Assembly: GCA_020058145.1 (NCBI GenBank)
Contig: JAGVEP010000029.1
Location: 1-18,655, forward strand
DNA from: Phycisphaerae bacterium
Lineage (GTDB): Bacteria > Planctomycetota > Phycisphaerae > UBA1845 > Fen-1342
Direction: 5' to 3'
DNA length: 18,655 bases
This document shows positions 1-7,992 of this stretch, in pieces (position 1 is the stretch's first letter; the number at the start of each line of letters is the position of its first letter). Below the pieces are notes generated by a model that was given only the letters and a program-made list of their open reading frames with translations, had not been told where the DNA came from and searched no databases. The translations under genes and the position numbers were made by a program.

Positions 1-190
1 ATTAGCCGGTGCCACACTCACACTTCACCGGCTATTAGCCGGTGCCACACTCACACTTCACCGGCTATTAGCCGGTGCCACACTCACACTTCACCGGCTG
101 GAAGCCGGTGCCACACTCACGCTTCACCGGCTATTAGCCGGTGCCACACTCACACTTCACCGGCTGGAAGCCGGTGGCACATTCGGGCGG
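1..190. repeat. 33-bp tandem repeat array with internal dyad symmetry
   Basis: Five full 33-bp units start at 1, 34, 67, 100 and 133, followed by a partial, diverging sixth unit from 166. Units 1, 2, 3 and 5 are identical. Unit 4 differs at its first bases (GGA instead of ATT) and at one internal base. Each unit begins with AGCCGGTG (after three bases) and ends with CACCGGCT. The two arms can pair within a unit around a 14-nt loop, or across a unit junction as an 8-bp stem with a 3-nt loop (ATT or GGA). There are no unique spacers. The array is cut by the window start, so its true length is unknown. Its right end lies inside the secretin coding sequence and supplies its stop codon. Confidence 0.93.
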
Positions 191-2052
191 CCATACACCG
201 GCGCGGGCGGCGGCAGGCCGGGCGTCGGCGGTGGCTGCATCAAATCCCAGATGAACGTGCGCATCCGCGAGCCGTCGTCGTCCCACAAGCGCTGGCTGAG
301 CAGTTGCTCGTAGAGCTTCAGTGCCGCCAGGTGCTTGGGTTGGTTGTGCAGCGTCATGCGCACATTGAGCAGGGCCAGTTCGCGGTTATTTTGCTCGAGT
401 TGCCGCAGCGCTTCCTGGTAATGGGCCTGGGCCAGCCGCTCGCGGCCGGTGCCGAGCAGACCCCGGCGGCTGCCGACGCGGATGCGTTCGACGTCGTCGG
501 CCAGTTCGCGGAACTCACGGCGCTGCCGATCGTCGTCCTTCAGCACATGGACGGTGAGCAGGATGATGACCTCTTCGCGTGTCGTCTGGTCATTGCGGTT
601 GCCGAACAGCAGGCCCAGGCCGGGCACGTCGCCGAGCAGGGGGATTTGATTCCGCGTGTTGACCGAGCGTTCACGGAACAGGCCGCCGATGAGCACGGTG
701 TCGCCATCGGGCACCAGGATGTCCGCATGGGCTTCGGTGGTCTCCTCGAACGGCAAATTGGCGGAGGTGAGACCGCCGTTGCTGTCTTTGGGCTTGACGA
801 GCAGCCGGACGGTGCCGTCCGCGTTGATGATGGGGCGGAACTTGATCTGCGTGCCGGTTTCGAGGAATTCGACTTTCTGGACGGCGGCGGTCTGGGTCAC
901 CATGGTGGTGAGGTAGCCGTCGCGGCGGCCGACAATGACTTCGGCTTCCTGCTTGTTGAGCGCGACGAGTTTGGGGTTGGCGACGACGACCACGTCGGTG
1001 ACCTGTTCGAGGGCGCGGACGAAGGCCCCGATGTTGTTCTTGATCAGGCCAAAACTGAAGCCCTCATTGGTGGCCATGCCCCCGAAATCCGTGTTGAAGT
1101 TGAAGGTGGTGTTTTGGAGTTTGTGCTGGGGCAGCGCGCCGGTGTACAGGTCGGCCGAGGCGTTGCTCGTGCTGTTTACGTTTTGGAAGTCGACGCCGCC
1201 GAGGAGGGTGAAGTCGATGCCGAACTGGTTCTGCTCAGTGAGCGTGGCCCGCAGGACGGTGGATTCGATCAGCACTTGGCGCGGGCGGCGGTCGATTTCG
1301 GCCAGGATCTGCTCGACGGCGGCGAGGCGATCCTCGCGGTCCGTCACGATCAGGTAGTCCGCCCCGGCGGGACCCATGTCCATCGCCGCGCCGCCGCCGC
1401 TCTTGGCCTCGCCGCCGCCTTCGCACACCATCGCCGCGGGACCGAGCACCGCTTTGACGGCGGCGGCAGCTTCCGCGGGCGGTATATGGCACAGCGGGAA
1501 GACGCGCGTCGTGGCGGGCTGGAGAGCGGCGACTTCTTCGGGCGTGCCGACAAAAACGGCCCCGTTGAGGTGGCGGTACTCATACTTGTTGGGCCGCAGC
1601 ACGGCGTCGAGGGCCTGTTCGAGCGTGACCGCGTACAGATTGGCGGAAATCTGACCCTTGACCGACGTGCTGGTGACGATGTTCGCGCGGGCTTGATAAC
1701 TTAGCAGCTCCAAAGCGGTCGCGATCTCGATGTTGCGCACATGGAGGTCGAGCCGGCCGTCCTCCGTCGTAGCAACCTGTGGCGGTACTTCGGTGGCCGG
1801 GGAATGGTCCGCAGTTTCGGGTTCCGCGACGTGCGCTGGCGCGTTCGGTCCCGCCCCAAACAGTGCCGAAAGCAGACCGCTGAGCTGCTGAGCGGTGGGC
1901 GGGGTCGCCGGTTGCGTGGTCTGGCCGCTGGCGGTGTACGTCGCCAACAGCGTTGCGAGTGCGCACCAGCACCCACGGTGGGACCGACTGCGGGGCGAGC
2001 CCCCGGACGGTCTACCGAGCGCACGACGGCGCGGCACGGGCTGTGGGTTCAT
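157..2052 (-). CDS. Secretin (GspD/PilQ-type outer-membrane channel)
   Basis: Predicted 631-aa outer-membrane secretin, the gated channel of a type II secretion or type IV pilus machine. The N-terminus has a basic region and a hydrophobic stretch (about residues 28-43) that fits a signal peptide. An STN/N0-like domain lies at about 101-175, and an N1-like alpha/beta domain at about 181-257 is interrupted by a Gly-rich loop. The secretin barrel spans about 260-505, with the family hallmarks VPDGDTVLIGGL, IPLLGDVPGLGLLF and a closing EEVIILLTVHVL. A helical TPR-like tail (about 530-600) and a Pro-rich end follow. The ATG at 2052 is chosen because AGGA lies a few bases upstream and a signal peptide follows; the frame stays open to 2160. 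The gene is divergent from the pseudopilin operon with a 161-bp gap. The last eight residues and the stop are encoded by the tandem repeat. Confidence 0.92.
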   Translation of the reverse strand: MNPQPVPRRRALGRPSGGSPRSRSHRGCWCALATLLATYTASGQTTQPATPPTAQQLSGLLSALFGAGPNAPAHVAEPETADHSPATEVPPQVATTEDGRLDLHVRNIEIATALELLSYQARANIVTSTSVKGQISANLYAVTLEQALDAVLRPNKYEYRHLNGAVFVGTPEEVAALQPATTRVFPLCHIPPAEAAAAVKAVLGPAAMVCEGGGEAKSGGGAAMDMGPAGADYLIVTDREDRLAAVEQILAEIDRRPRQVLIESTVLRATLTEQNQFGIDFTLLGGVDFQNVNSTSNASADLYTGALPQHKLQNTTFNFNTDFGGMATNEGFSFGLIKNNIGAFVRALEQVTDVVVVANPKLVALNKQEAEVIVGRRDGYLTTMVTQTAAVQKVEFLETGTQIKFRPIINADGTVRLLVKPKDSNGGLTSANLPFEETTEAHADILVPDGDTVLIGGLFRERSVNTRNQIPLLGDVPGLGLLFGNRNDQTTREEVIILLTVHVLKDDDRQRREFRELADDVERIRVGSRRGLLGTGRERLAQAHYQEALRQLEQNNRELALLNVRMTLHNQPKHLAALKLYEQLLSQRLWDDDGSRMRTFIWDLMQPPPTPGLPPPAPVYGRPNVPPASSR

Positions 2053-2213
2053 GGCGAGTCCTGAATGGTCCGGATGATCTCCGGCGTACCTCTCCTCAAT
2101 CGGAAGAAGATTATCGGCGGATTCAGGAAACGGCTCGGCGGGCGGGAAAGACCAGGGCAAGCCGGCCTGCTGGCTGGACGATAAACCCCGATGGGGCGTG
2201 GACGGATTGTGGA

Positions 2214-2729
2214 ATGTCGCTGAGACGCTCGGGCTATGACACGCGGCGTCGGCCGTTTTTGCGCGGCTTCTCGCTGCTCGAACTGCTGATCGTGATTGCG
2301 ATCCTCGCCATTCTGGCGCGCGTCACGGTGCCGCGCTTGACCAGTACGCTGGTACGCAATCGACTGGATGCGGCTGGGCGGCGGGTGGTGAGTGATCTGA
2401 GCCTGGCCCAGCAACGTGCACGGATGCTGAGCAATGCGCAGCGCGTCACTTTCGATACGGCGACCAACAGCTACCGCCTGGTGGGGTTCGCGGACCGCGA
2501 CCGCCCCACCGCCGTTTATCAGGTTTTGCTCGCCGATGTGCCGTACGAAGTGGAGGTCTGGGCGCCGAACTTTGGCGGCGACACGGAAATCGTCTTCGAC
2601 GGCTTTGGGATACCCGATAGCGGCGGGACGGTGTATCTCTGCGCCGGGGACCAAGTCCGGCTGGTGACGATCGAGGGCACGTCCGGTCGGGCAACGGTGT
2701 CGGAGCCGGCCGTCCTGCCGGTGAACTGA
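2214..2729 (+). CDS. Type II pseudopilin, GspH/FimT-like
   Basis: Predicted 171-aa minor pseudopilin. A basic leader ends in Gly18, followed by the class III prepilin motif FSLLELLIVIAILAILA with Glu at +5, as expected for cleavage and N-methylation by a prepilin peptidase. After the hydrophobic helix come an amphipathic helix (SDLSLAQQRARMLSNAQ) and a beta-rich C-terminal half, the usual GspH/FimT layout. The ATG at 2214 is chosen because it gives a normal short leader; the frame is open further upstream, and the ribosome binding site is weak. It is the first gene of a plus-strand operon and the next gene begins 10 nt after its stop. Assignment to GspH/FimT rather than another minor pseudopilin rests on size, the long amphipathic helix and gene order. 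Confidence 0.88.
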   Translation: MSLRRSGYDTRRRPFLRGFSLLELLIVIAILAILARVTVPRLTSTLVRNRLDAAGRRVVSDLSLAQQRARMLSNAQRVTFDTATNSYRLVGFADRDRPTAVYQVLLADVPYEVEVWAPNFGGDTEIVFDGFGIPDSGGTVYLCAGDQVRLVTIEGTSGRATVSEPAVLPVN

Positions 2730-2739
2730 GCGTGCCAGG

Positions 2740-4386
2740 ATGGAATTCACCCGACAACACAAACCGGCCTTTACTCTGATTGAGTTGACCCTGACGGTCG
2801 CGATCGTCGGGATGCTGATGGCCGGGTTGGCCTCGGCTGTGGTACTCGCGGCGCGCGCCCTGCCCGATCCGAACCGGCCGAGCAGCAACGTGTTGGAGCA
2901 GGGACGTGCGCTGGACCGGATCGCGGCGGATTTGCAGTACGCCAAGTACATCACGGAGCGCGGCGCTCACGCCGTCACGTTCACCGTAGCCGACCGGGAC
3001 GGCAACGGCTCGCCCGAGTGCCTGCGCTACGCCTGGTCGGGGTCCGCAGGTGCCCCGCTGACGCTGGAGTATAACCACGGTAGCGCGCTGACCGTGCTCG
3101 AAAACGTGCAGCAGTTCGACCTGAATTATGTGACCAAGAGCGTCGCGGAGTCGTATGCCGGCCTGCCGGTGGAAGGCTCGGAGCTGCTGGTGGCCTCCTA
3201 CCCGACGGCGGTTTCCAGTTCCGACTTTGCCGTCGACGACAAGGACTGGATCGGGCAATTCATCAAGCCGAGTGCCGGGATCCTGCCGGTCGACACGCTC
3301 ACCTGGCGACTCACGCGGGTGCAGTTCCGCGCGAAGTCCGATGGGGCCGCGGATGCCGTGTTGGGGGTGCAGATTCGCGCGGCGGACCCGAACAAGATCC
3401 CGACGACGAGCGTGTTGGAGGAGGAGTTGATCGCGGAATCGAGCCTGCCGTCGTCGTATACCTGGAAAGAGGCCACGTTCGATAGCGTGGCCGGCATTAA
3501 ACTGGATCAGGGGGTGTGCCTGGTCCTGCGCCGCGCGTCCGGGCCGGGCAAGGCGGCCAAAATCAACTACGACGGCAACGCGGGCGCCGGGCGCCTGACC
3601 ACCGGAAATAGTGGGGGGAGCTGGACGTACGACAGCAATAAGTCCATGGTCTACTACGCCTACGGCAAACCCAGCATTCCCGGTCCGCTGCAGATGGCCA
3701 CGCGGCAGTTCGTGACCGGGGTGTATGTCACGCTCCGTGCCGGCAGCGACAACGCCGCCCAGCTCGACACGCTCGTACGGACTCTCAACGTGCCCGAAGT
3801 CCTGTCCGCCGTTTGGGAACTCGACTTCGCCAGCAATCCCACGACGATGGATATGAACGGCGACGGGGTGGGCGACTGGGTGACTGCTGACGCGTCCGCG
3901 TTCAACCCCGTGTCGCTCGGCGGCGGGGTCTGGAACGCCGATCGCGCCCTGGACACCAATCCCGGCAGTGACTTCACTCAGCTCACCAACATCGAAGTGA
4001 GTTTCCGCGACAATACGGCCACCGGCGACGGCGCCGGCGTCTGGGCCCACATCGACCGCAGCGGCAACACCTACGGTGTCGTCTACGCGACCGTGGCGAA
4101 GCAAACGGGCGGCACGCAGACGCTCACGGTCTGCACCAGGGCCGATGCCGGCAGCTCGACACCACTGGTACAGGTCACGAATCTGTCCGCCGACTTCGTG
4201 AACCTCCGCCTGCTCGTGGACCCGGCCTTGGATACCGTCAACGTACACGTGAACGGCCTCGACACAGGCACTTTCACTTACCCGCGCTATTCCGACAACA
4301 CCCGGCGGCTGATCGAGCTGTACCCGGCTGGCAGCGACACGGGGGCCAGGTTCGATTCGGTCCGCGTTCGCGTGGGAGGGAACTGA
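2740..4386 (+). CDS. Giant GspJ/PilW-like pseudopilin with beta-sandwich and LamG-like domains
   Basis: Predicted 548-aa protein, more than twice the usual size of a GspJ/PilW pseudopilin (about 200-250 aa). The prepilin motif is at the N-terminus: Ala10 then FTLIELTLTVAIVGMLMAGL, with Glu at +5. The residue before the cleavage point is Ala instead of Gly. Pseudopilin-type sequence runs to about residue 130. An inserted beta-rich segment (about 134-310) resembles the 'choice-of-anchor' sandwiches of secreted planctomycetal proteins. Sequence like the closing strands of a pseudopilin follows (about 318-350), then a C-terminal domain (about 355-548) resembling LamG/ConA-like jelly rolls, with a DMNGDGVGDW Ca-binding-type loop. 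The start is 10 nt after the previous stop. Pseudopilin identity is firm; the two added domains are read from pattern only. Confidence 0.85.
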   Translation: MEFTRQHKPAFTLIELTLTVAIVGMLMAGLASAVVLAARALPDPNRPSSNVLEQGRALDRIAADLQYAKYITERGAHAVTFTVADRDGNGSPECLRYAWSGSAGAPLTLEYNHGSALTVLENVQQFDLNYVTKSVAESYAGLPVEGSELLVASYPTAVSSSDFAVDDKDWIGQFIKPSAGILPVDTLTWRLTRVQFRAKSDGAADAVLGVQIRAADPNKIPTTSVLEEELIAESSLPSSYTWKEATFDSVAGIKLDQGVCLVLRRASGPGKAAKINYDGNAGAGRLTTGNSGGSWTYDSNKSMVYYAYGKPSIPGPLQMATRQFVTGVYVTLRAGSDNAAQLDTLVRTLNVPEVLSAVWELDFASNPTTMDMNGDGVGDWVTADASAFNPVSLGGGVWNADRALDTNPGSDFTQLTNIEVSFRDNTATGDGAGVWAHIDRSGNTYGVVYATVAKQTGGTQTLTVCTRADAGSSTPLVQVTNLSADFVNLRLLVDPALDTVNVHVNGLDTGTFTYPRYSDNTRRLIELYPAGSDTGARFDSVRVRVGGN

Positions 4387-4388
4387 AA

Positions 4389-4916
4389 ATGGCCCGGCGT
4401 TCCCGCTCGTTCACCATCGTCGAGGCCGCCGTCTCGATCATCATCGTGAGCGTCATGCTGACGGCGGTGGTGAAAACGGTCGCGGCCGCGCGGGCCGGGG
4501 AAAAGTTGCTCGCGGAGCGCAGCCGCGGGCTCGTGCTCGCGCGGAATCTGGTGGCGGAGATCCTCCAGCGACTCTACGTTGACCCGGCGTACGGCCTCGG
4601 TTCGTTTGGCATCGGGGCCGACGAACTCACGGGCAACCGCAGCCTGTTCGACGACGTGGACGACTACGGCGGCTGGCTCGCCAGTCCGCCGCAGAACAAG
4701 GATGGCTCGGCCGTGCCGCAGTCGACGGGTTACGAGGAGTCGGTCAGCGTCGCCTGGGTGACGGCAAACAATCTGCTGCAGACCTCCGGCAGCGAGACCG
4801 GTATCAAGAAGATCGTGGTCACGCTCAAGTATGACGGCAGAGTCGTGGCGACACTCACGGCGTGGCGCACGCAGTCCTGGACCGATCCGGCCGCGACGGC
4901 GGGAGGTGCGCCGTGA
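4389..4916 (+). CDS. Type II pseudopilin, GspI/PilV-like
   Basis: Predicted 175-aa minor pseudopilin. A very short basic leader (MARRSRS) is followed by FTIVEAAVSIIIVSVML with Glu at +5. The residue before the expected cleavage site is Ser7, not Gly. The EAAVSI segment, the short globular part and the place between a J-like and a K-like gene fit GspI/PilV. It begins 2 nt after the preceding stop, and its own stop overlaps the GTG start of the next gene by 4 nt, so it is almost certainly co-translated. No extra domain is seen, unlike its two neighbours. In type II systems GspI nucleates the tip complex with J and K; that role is inferred here. Confidence 0.85.
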   Translation: MARRSRSFTIVEAAVSIIIVSVMLTAVVKTVAAARAGEKLLAERSRGLVLARNLVAEILQRLYVDPAYGLGSFGIGADELTGNRSLFDDVDDYGGWLASPPQNKDGSAVPQSTGYEESVSVAWVTANNLLQTSGSETGIKKIVVTLKYDGRVVATLTAWRTQSWTDPAATAGGAP

Positions 4917-5845
4917 GCCGGCGGGCACAACGACGCGGCGTGGTGTACCTCGCCGTCCTGGGCGTGTCGCTGCTAGTCATGGTGATCGGGCTTTCGGCGT
5001 TGCTGGGTGTGCGGGTCGAGAACCGGGGCGCCGACCTGACCGTGACGGCCGTTAAAGCCGACGTATACGCGCAGTCTCAGGTCGATGTGGCGCTGAACAA
5101 GTTGTGCAACGATCCGAACTGGCGCACGACATACACGAACGACACGTGGACCGCCAACCAGACGGTCGGCGACGTCGTATTTTCCTTCAAACTCGTGGAC
5201 GAAATCGACGGGAATCTGGCCGACGATGCGAACCAGCCGGCCAGGCTGTATGCGCAGGCGACCGTAGGTGACGCCGTGCGCATCTACAGCGTCGGCGTCC
5301 AGCCGTACGTGCCGCCCAACCTCCTTAGCAACGGTGACATGGAGGCGGGGACCCAATATTGGTCCGGTTACAACTGCACACTCGAGGCGCGCACCGATGA
5401 CGTGCATGGCGGAGCGAAGTCGATTTACGTCAGCAACCGCACGAGCTTTGCCAGCGGTCCGACCCAGAGCATCACGAATGTGATCGAGAATGGAACGTCC
5501 TACACCTTCGTGGTCTGGGTCAAGGTCGTCGGTTTCGCGGCTCTCATCAAGCCGGTGATCAAAACGACCGCGACGGGCAGCGGGACGCAGAATTTTGACG
5601 GCGGCAGTTCGGTCGTCGGTACTTCGTGGACCAAGGTCACCAAAACCATTACCCCGTCATGGTCGGGCACGCTCACGGCGGCGACTGCTACCATCGTCAC
5701 TACCGGGGTGGGCACCCCCGACCTTCGCGTTGACGACGCCGTCCTAACGGAGCAGAACAGCGGCCCGGCGCTGCTCATCACGCCGGGGACTTGGCGGCGG
5801 GAACTGGCACCGTACGTGGCGCCGGCTGAATTCGCTGCCCTGTAG
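4913..5845 (+). CDS. GspK/PilX-like pseudopilin fused to a CBM4/9-like carbohydrate-binding module
   Basis: Predicted 310-aa protein. The GTG at 4913 is chosen because GGGAGG lies at 4901-4906 with a 6-nt spacer and the start overlaps the previous stop; the frame is open to 4862. The N-terminus (RRGVVYLAVLGVSLLVMVIG) is a GspK/PilX-type helix: Gly9 before the cleavage point, a long hydrophobic stretch, and no Glu at +5, which is typical of the tip subunit GspK. A short globular region follows (about 40-130). Residues about 135-282 match the CBM4/9 pattern: LLSNGDMEAGTQYW at the start, a ggaKSIYVSNRTS strand, a GPTQSIT strand, YTFVVWVKV, and a closing DLRVDDAVL. The family binds beta-glucans, xylan or related chains. 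The ligand here is unknown. Confidence 0.85.
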   Translation: MSRRAQRRGVVYLAVLGVSLLVMVIGLSALLGVRVENRGADLTVTAVKADVYAQSQVDVALNKLCNDPNWRTTYTNDTWTANQTVGDVVFSFKLVDEIDGNLADDANQPARLYAQATVGDAVRIYSVGVQPYVPPNLLSNGDMEAGTQYWSGYNCTLEARTDDVHGGAKSIYVSNRTSFASGPTQSITNVIENGTSYTFVVWVKVVGFAALIKPVIKTTATGSGTQNFDGGSSVVGTSWTKVTKTITPSWSGTLTAATATIVTTGVGTPDLRVDDAVLTEQNSGPALLITPGTWRRELAPYVAPAEFAAL

Positions 5846-5923
5846 GTCCGATGATGTAAAGGGCCGGAAACATCGGCGCCGTCGCCCGCGGTCCAGCGCG
5901 GAGCTGTGTACAAGGAGTTTTCG

Positions 5924-6187
5924 ATGCTTACCCAGTCGCCCGGAAGACTCGGCCACCGCGGTCGGCCGCGCAGGTCTTGCGCGACTCTTGCCAGCCTCGC
6001 GATTCTGGTGTTGCCGCTGGCGTTCGGTGTGGGCTGCGAAGACACCACGTCGGAACGGTTTCGCACCGCCTCGATGACCCTGATTGGGGACGGGCTGACG
6101 TCTCTCGCCCAAGGGATCATCACTGGCATCGTCACGCTGAACACGCCGGAGACGGCTACAACTACGGGCGGCACTACAACTCCATAG
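5924..6187 (+). CDS. Small probable lipoprotein at the end of the pseudopilin operon
   Basis: Predicted 87-aa protein, family not recognised. AAGGAG at 5912-5917 with a 6-nt spacer supports the ATG at 5924. A basic N-region is followed by a hydrophobic core (ATLASLAILVLPLAFGVG) and Cys38. FGVGC is a poor match to the lipobox consensus because -3 is Gly, so lipidation is likely but not certain. The mature part is short, with a segment rich in small and hydrophobic residues (TLIGDGLTSLAQGIITGIV) that could be amphipathic or membrane-active, and a Thr-rich end. It follows the K-like gene by 78 nt in the same direction. A helper role for the secretin or pilus (pilotin-like) is possible by position only. 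Confidence 0.72.
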   Translation: MLTQSPGRLGHRGRPRRSCATLASLAILVLPLAFGVGCEDTTSERFRTASMTLIGDGLTSLAQGIITGIVTLNTPETATTTGGTTTP

Positions 6188-6309
6188 CCGGGTCAAACGT
6201 CTGCCGAGGGACGGCTGCGTCTGCCTCGCCGGGCCTGTAGCGGTGGCCCGCGCGGCCAACACCGACCGTTGAGGCTCCGGCCCACACTATTTCCTTGACT
6301 GCCGCTCCC

Positions 6310-7992
6310 TTACCCCCGCTGTACGTTTCGTAGCGCGCTCTCGCGCGCGGCCAGGACGGCTTCGTTCGCCGGCGACAACTCGCAGAGTGCATGCCACACC
6401 GCCGCGGCACGGTCCACCAGGCCGATATTCTGCAGGGCGAGGGCGAGGTTCGCCTGGAAGTCGGTATTCCCCGGGCTACCGGCCACGGCCTGCTCGAACT
6501 CCTCGGCCGCCAGGTCGAACTGGTTCCGTTGCGCAAATAGCAGGCCGAGCTGGTAGTGCAAATCCACGAACTTGTCGTTGAGCCGCAGCGCTTGTTGCAG
6601 CGTCTTGACCGCATCGTCGATTTCGCCGGCCTCCTTCAGGGCCACCCCGAGCTTCACGAGCGCTTTGCAGTAGTTCGGATTGATCGTGACGGCGTTGCGA
6701 AAGGCCTGAATGGCCTCTTCCTGCCGTCCCACTTGCCGCAGCAGGAGCCCGTAGCGGTAGTGCAAATCAGCGTGATTCGGGCGACTGAGCAGGGCCTGCT
6801 CGTGCCGCCGCAGGGCTTCCTCCAGCAGGTCGTCCGCGCTCCAGGCTTCGCGGCCGTCCTCATCGGCGAGTGCATCGGGGTCCCGGCGCGTCAGCTCGCT
6901 CCGCAATTGCAGCCGGGTCGCTTCGGAGTACAGCAGCGCGCTGCTCGGTTCGAGACTCGTGGCCAGGTCGAACGTGGCCAGCGCTTCCTGCGTGCGGCCG
7001 CACTCGTGTTGGGCGACGCCCAGGCCGGCGAAGGCCGTGATGAGCCGGTCATTCAACTCGACCGCGCGGTTGAAGGTCACTGCCGCGTCAATGAACCGCC
7101 CCTGGCGCATGTGCTGCGAACCGAGCTTGACGGTCGCTTCGAGAAAGCCGGGCTGCGTGGCCAGCGCGGTCTGGTATTGCTCGAGCGCGTGGGTGTCATT
7201 GCCAGCCTGCGAGTACAGGTCCCCGAGGCGTACGTGGAACGGCGCCATGCCCGGGTACTTGTGAATGAGCCGTTCGAGCGTCTGAATGGCCTCCGGCAGT
7301 CGCCCCTCGTCCTTGAGCTGCTCGGCGGCGGCCAGGTTGGTGTCGGGACCTTCGGGCTCTATCAGCAGGGCCTGCTGATAACGCTCGATGGCGTCGTCGG
7401 GTCGTCGCAGCTCAAGGTACAGGCTGCCGAGCGTGAGCAGGATGTCCAGGTCGCCGGGTTCGAGCTCGGCGAGCTGTTCGTACTGCCTGGCGGCCGCGCC
7501 CCAGTCCCGCTCACGAATTGCTATGGCCGCCGCCCGTTCGTAGGCATTGCGCAACTGCGGGCAGAGCTCGATGGCGTGGGCGTAGGCGGCTTTGGCCTCG
7601 GTCAGGTGTTCCAGACGTTCATGACAGAGCCCCAGCGCGAATGCAATCGCCGGGTCACGCGGGTCGGACTTCTGGGCCGCGGACAGGTGGACGAGCGCCT
7701 GATCGACTTGCCCGAGCTCGTCGTACACGCAGGCCAGTCCGAGCCGTGGCTGGGCTGTGGCGACGTGCATCTTCCCGGCCGTTTCAAAAGCACGCCGGGC
7801 CTCGGACAGGCGCATCTCCCGCAGGTAACTCATCCCCAGCCGCATGGCGAGGTCAAAGGAGCTGGGCGACGCGGACGAGCGGGCGCGGAGCTGGTCCGTG
7901 TCGTCGTCCGCGAGCGCCGGCAACTGATTCTCGAACGCGGACCGCAGCTCGGTTAGCAGGCCGCGGCCCAGCGCTTCAAGCAGATAGCTCAT
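6310..7992 (-). CDS. Large TPR-repeat protein
   Basis: Predicted 560-aa soluble protein made almost entirely of tetratricopeptide repeats. Repeated 34-residue units show the G-x-x-Y/L-x-x-x-G....A....Y/F..A....P pattern from about residue 45 to the end, for example DAIERYQQALLIEPEG and AIQAFRNAVTINPNY. A less regular acidic segment (about 355-385) splits the array into two blocks. No signal peptide or membrane segment is visible, so a cytoplasmic scaffold or adaptor role is inferred; TPR proteins bind partner proteins and no partner can be named. The ATG at 7992 overlaps the end of the upstream TPR gene by 17 nt, with a weak GGAAG upstream, suggesting translational coupling. It converges on the lipoprotein gene. 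Confidence 0.88.
   Translation of the reverse strand: MSYLLEALGRGLLTELRSAFENQLPALADDDTDQLRARSSASPSSFDLAMRLGMSYLREMRLSEARRAFETAGKMHVATAQPRLGLACVYDELGQVDQALVHLSAAQKSDPRDPAIAFALGLCHERLEHLTEAKAAYAHAIELCPQLRNAYERAAAIAIRERDWGAAARQYEQLAELEPGDLDILLTLGSLYLELRRPDDAIERYQQALLIEPEGPDTNLAAAEQLKDEGRLPEAIQTLERLIHKYPGMAPFHVRLGDLYSQAGNDTHALEQYQTALATQPGFLEATVKLGSQHMRQGRFIDAAVTFNRAVELNDRLITAFAGLGVAQHECGRTQEALATFDLATSLEPSSALLYSEATRLQLRSELTRRDPDALADEDGREAWSADDLLEEALRRHEQALLSRPNHADLHYRYGLLLRQVGRQEEAIQAFRNAVTINPNYCKALVKLGVALKEAGEIDDAVKTLQQALRLNDKFVDLHYQLGLLFAQRNQFDLAAEEFEQAVAGSPGNTDFQANLALALQNIGLVDRAAAVWHALCELSPANEAVLAARESALRNVQRG

Noticed and set aside
1..190. Possible CRISPR array at the left edge
   Set aside because: The units abut directly, are nearly identical over their full 33 bp, and have no variable spacers; no cas gene is present.
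304..1704. 466-codon plus-strand open frame
   Set aside because: It is antisense to the secretin gene, whose domains are clear; the translation shows no recognisable motif and arises from GC-rich codon bias.
2446..4248. 600-codon minus-strand open frame
   Set aside because: It is antisense to the GspH-like and GspJ-like pseudopilin genes, which have prepilin motifs and operon spacing.
5849..5880. CCGATG/CATCGG inverted repeat after the K-like gene
   Set aside because: A 6-bp stem with a long loop and no T-run; likely chance.
6244..6258. Hairpin TGGCC-cgcgc-GGCCA between the convergent lipoprotein and TPR genes
   Set aside because: The stem is only 5 bp and has no T-run on either strand, so a terminator is not supported.
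6556..7956. 466-codon plus-strand open frame
   Set aside because: It mirrors the TPR repeats on the other strand and has no independent family features.
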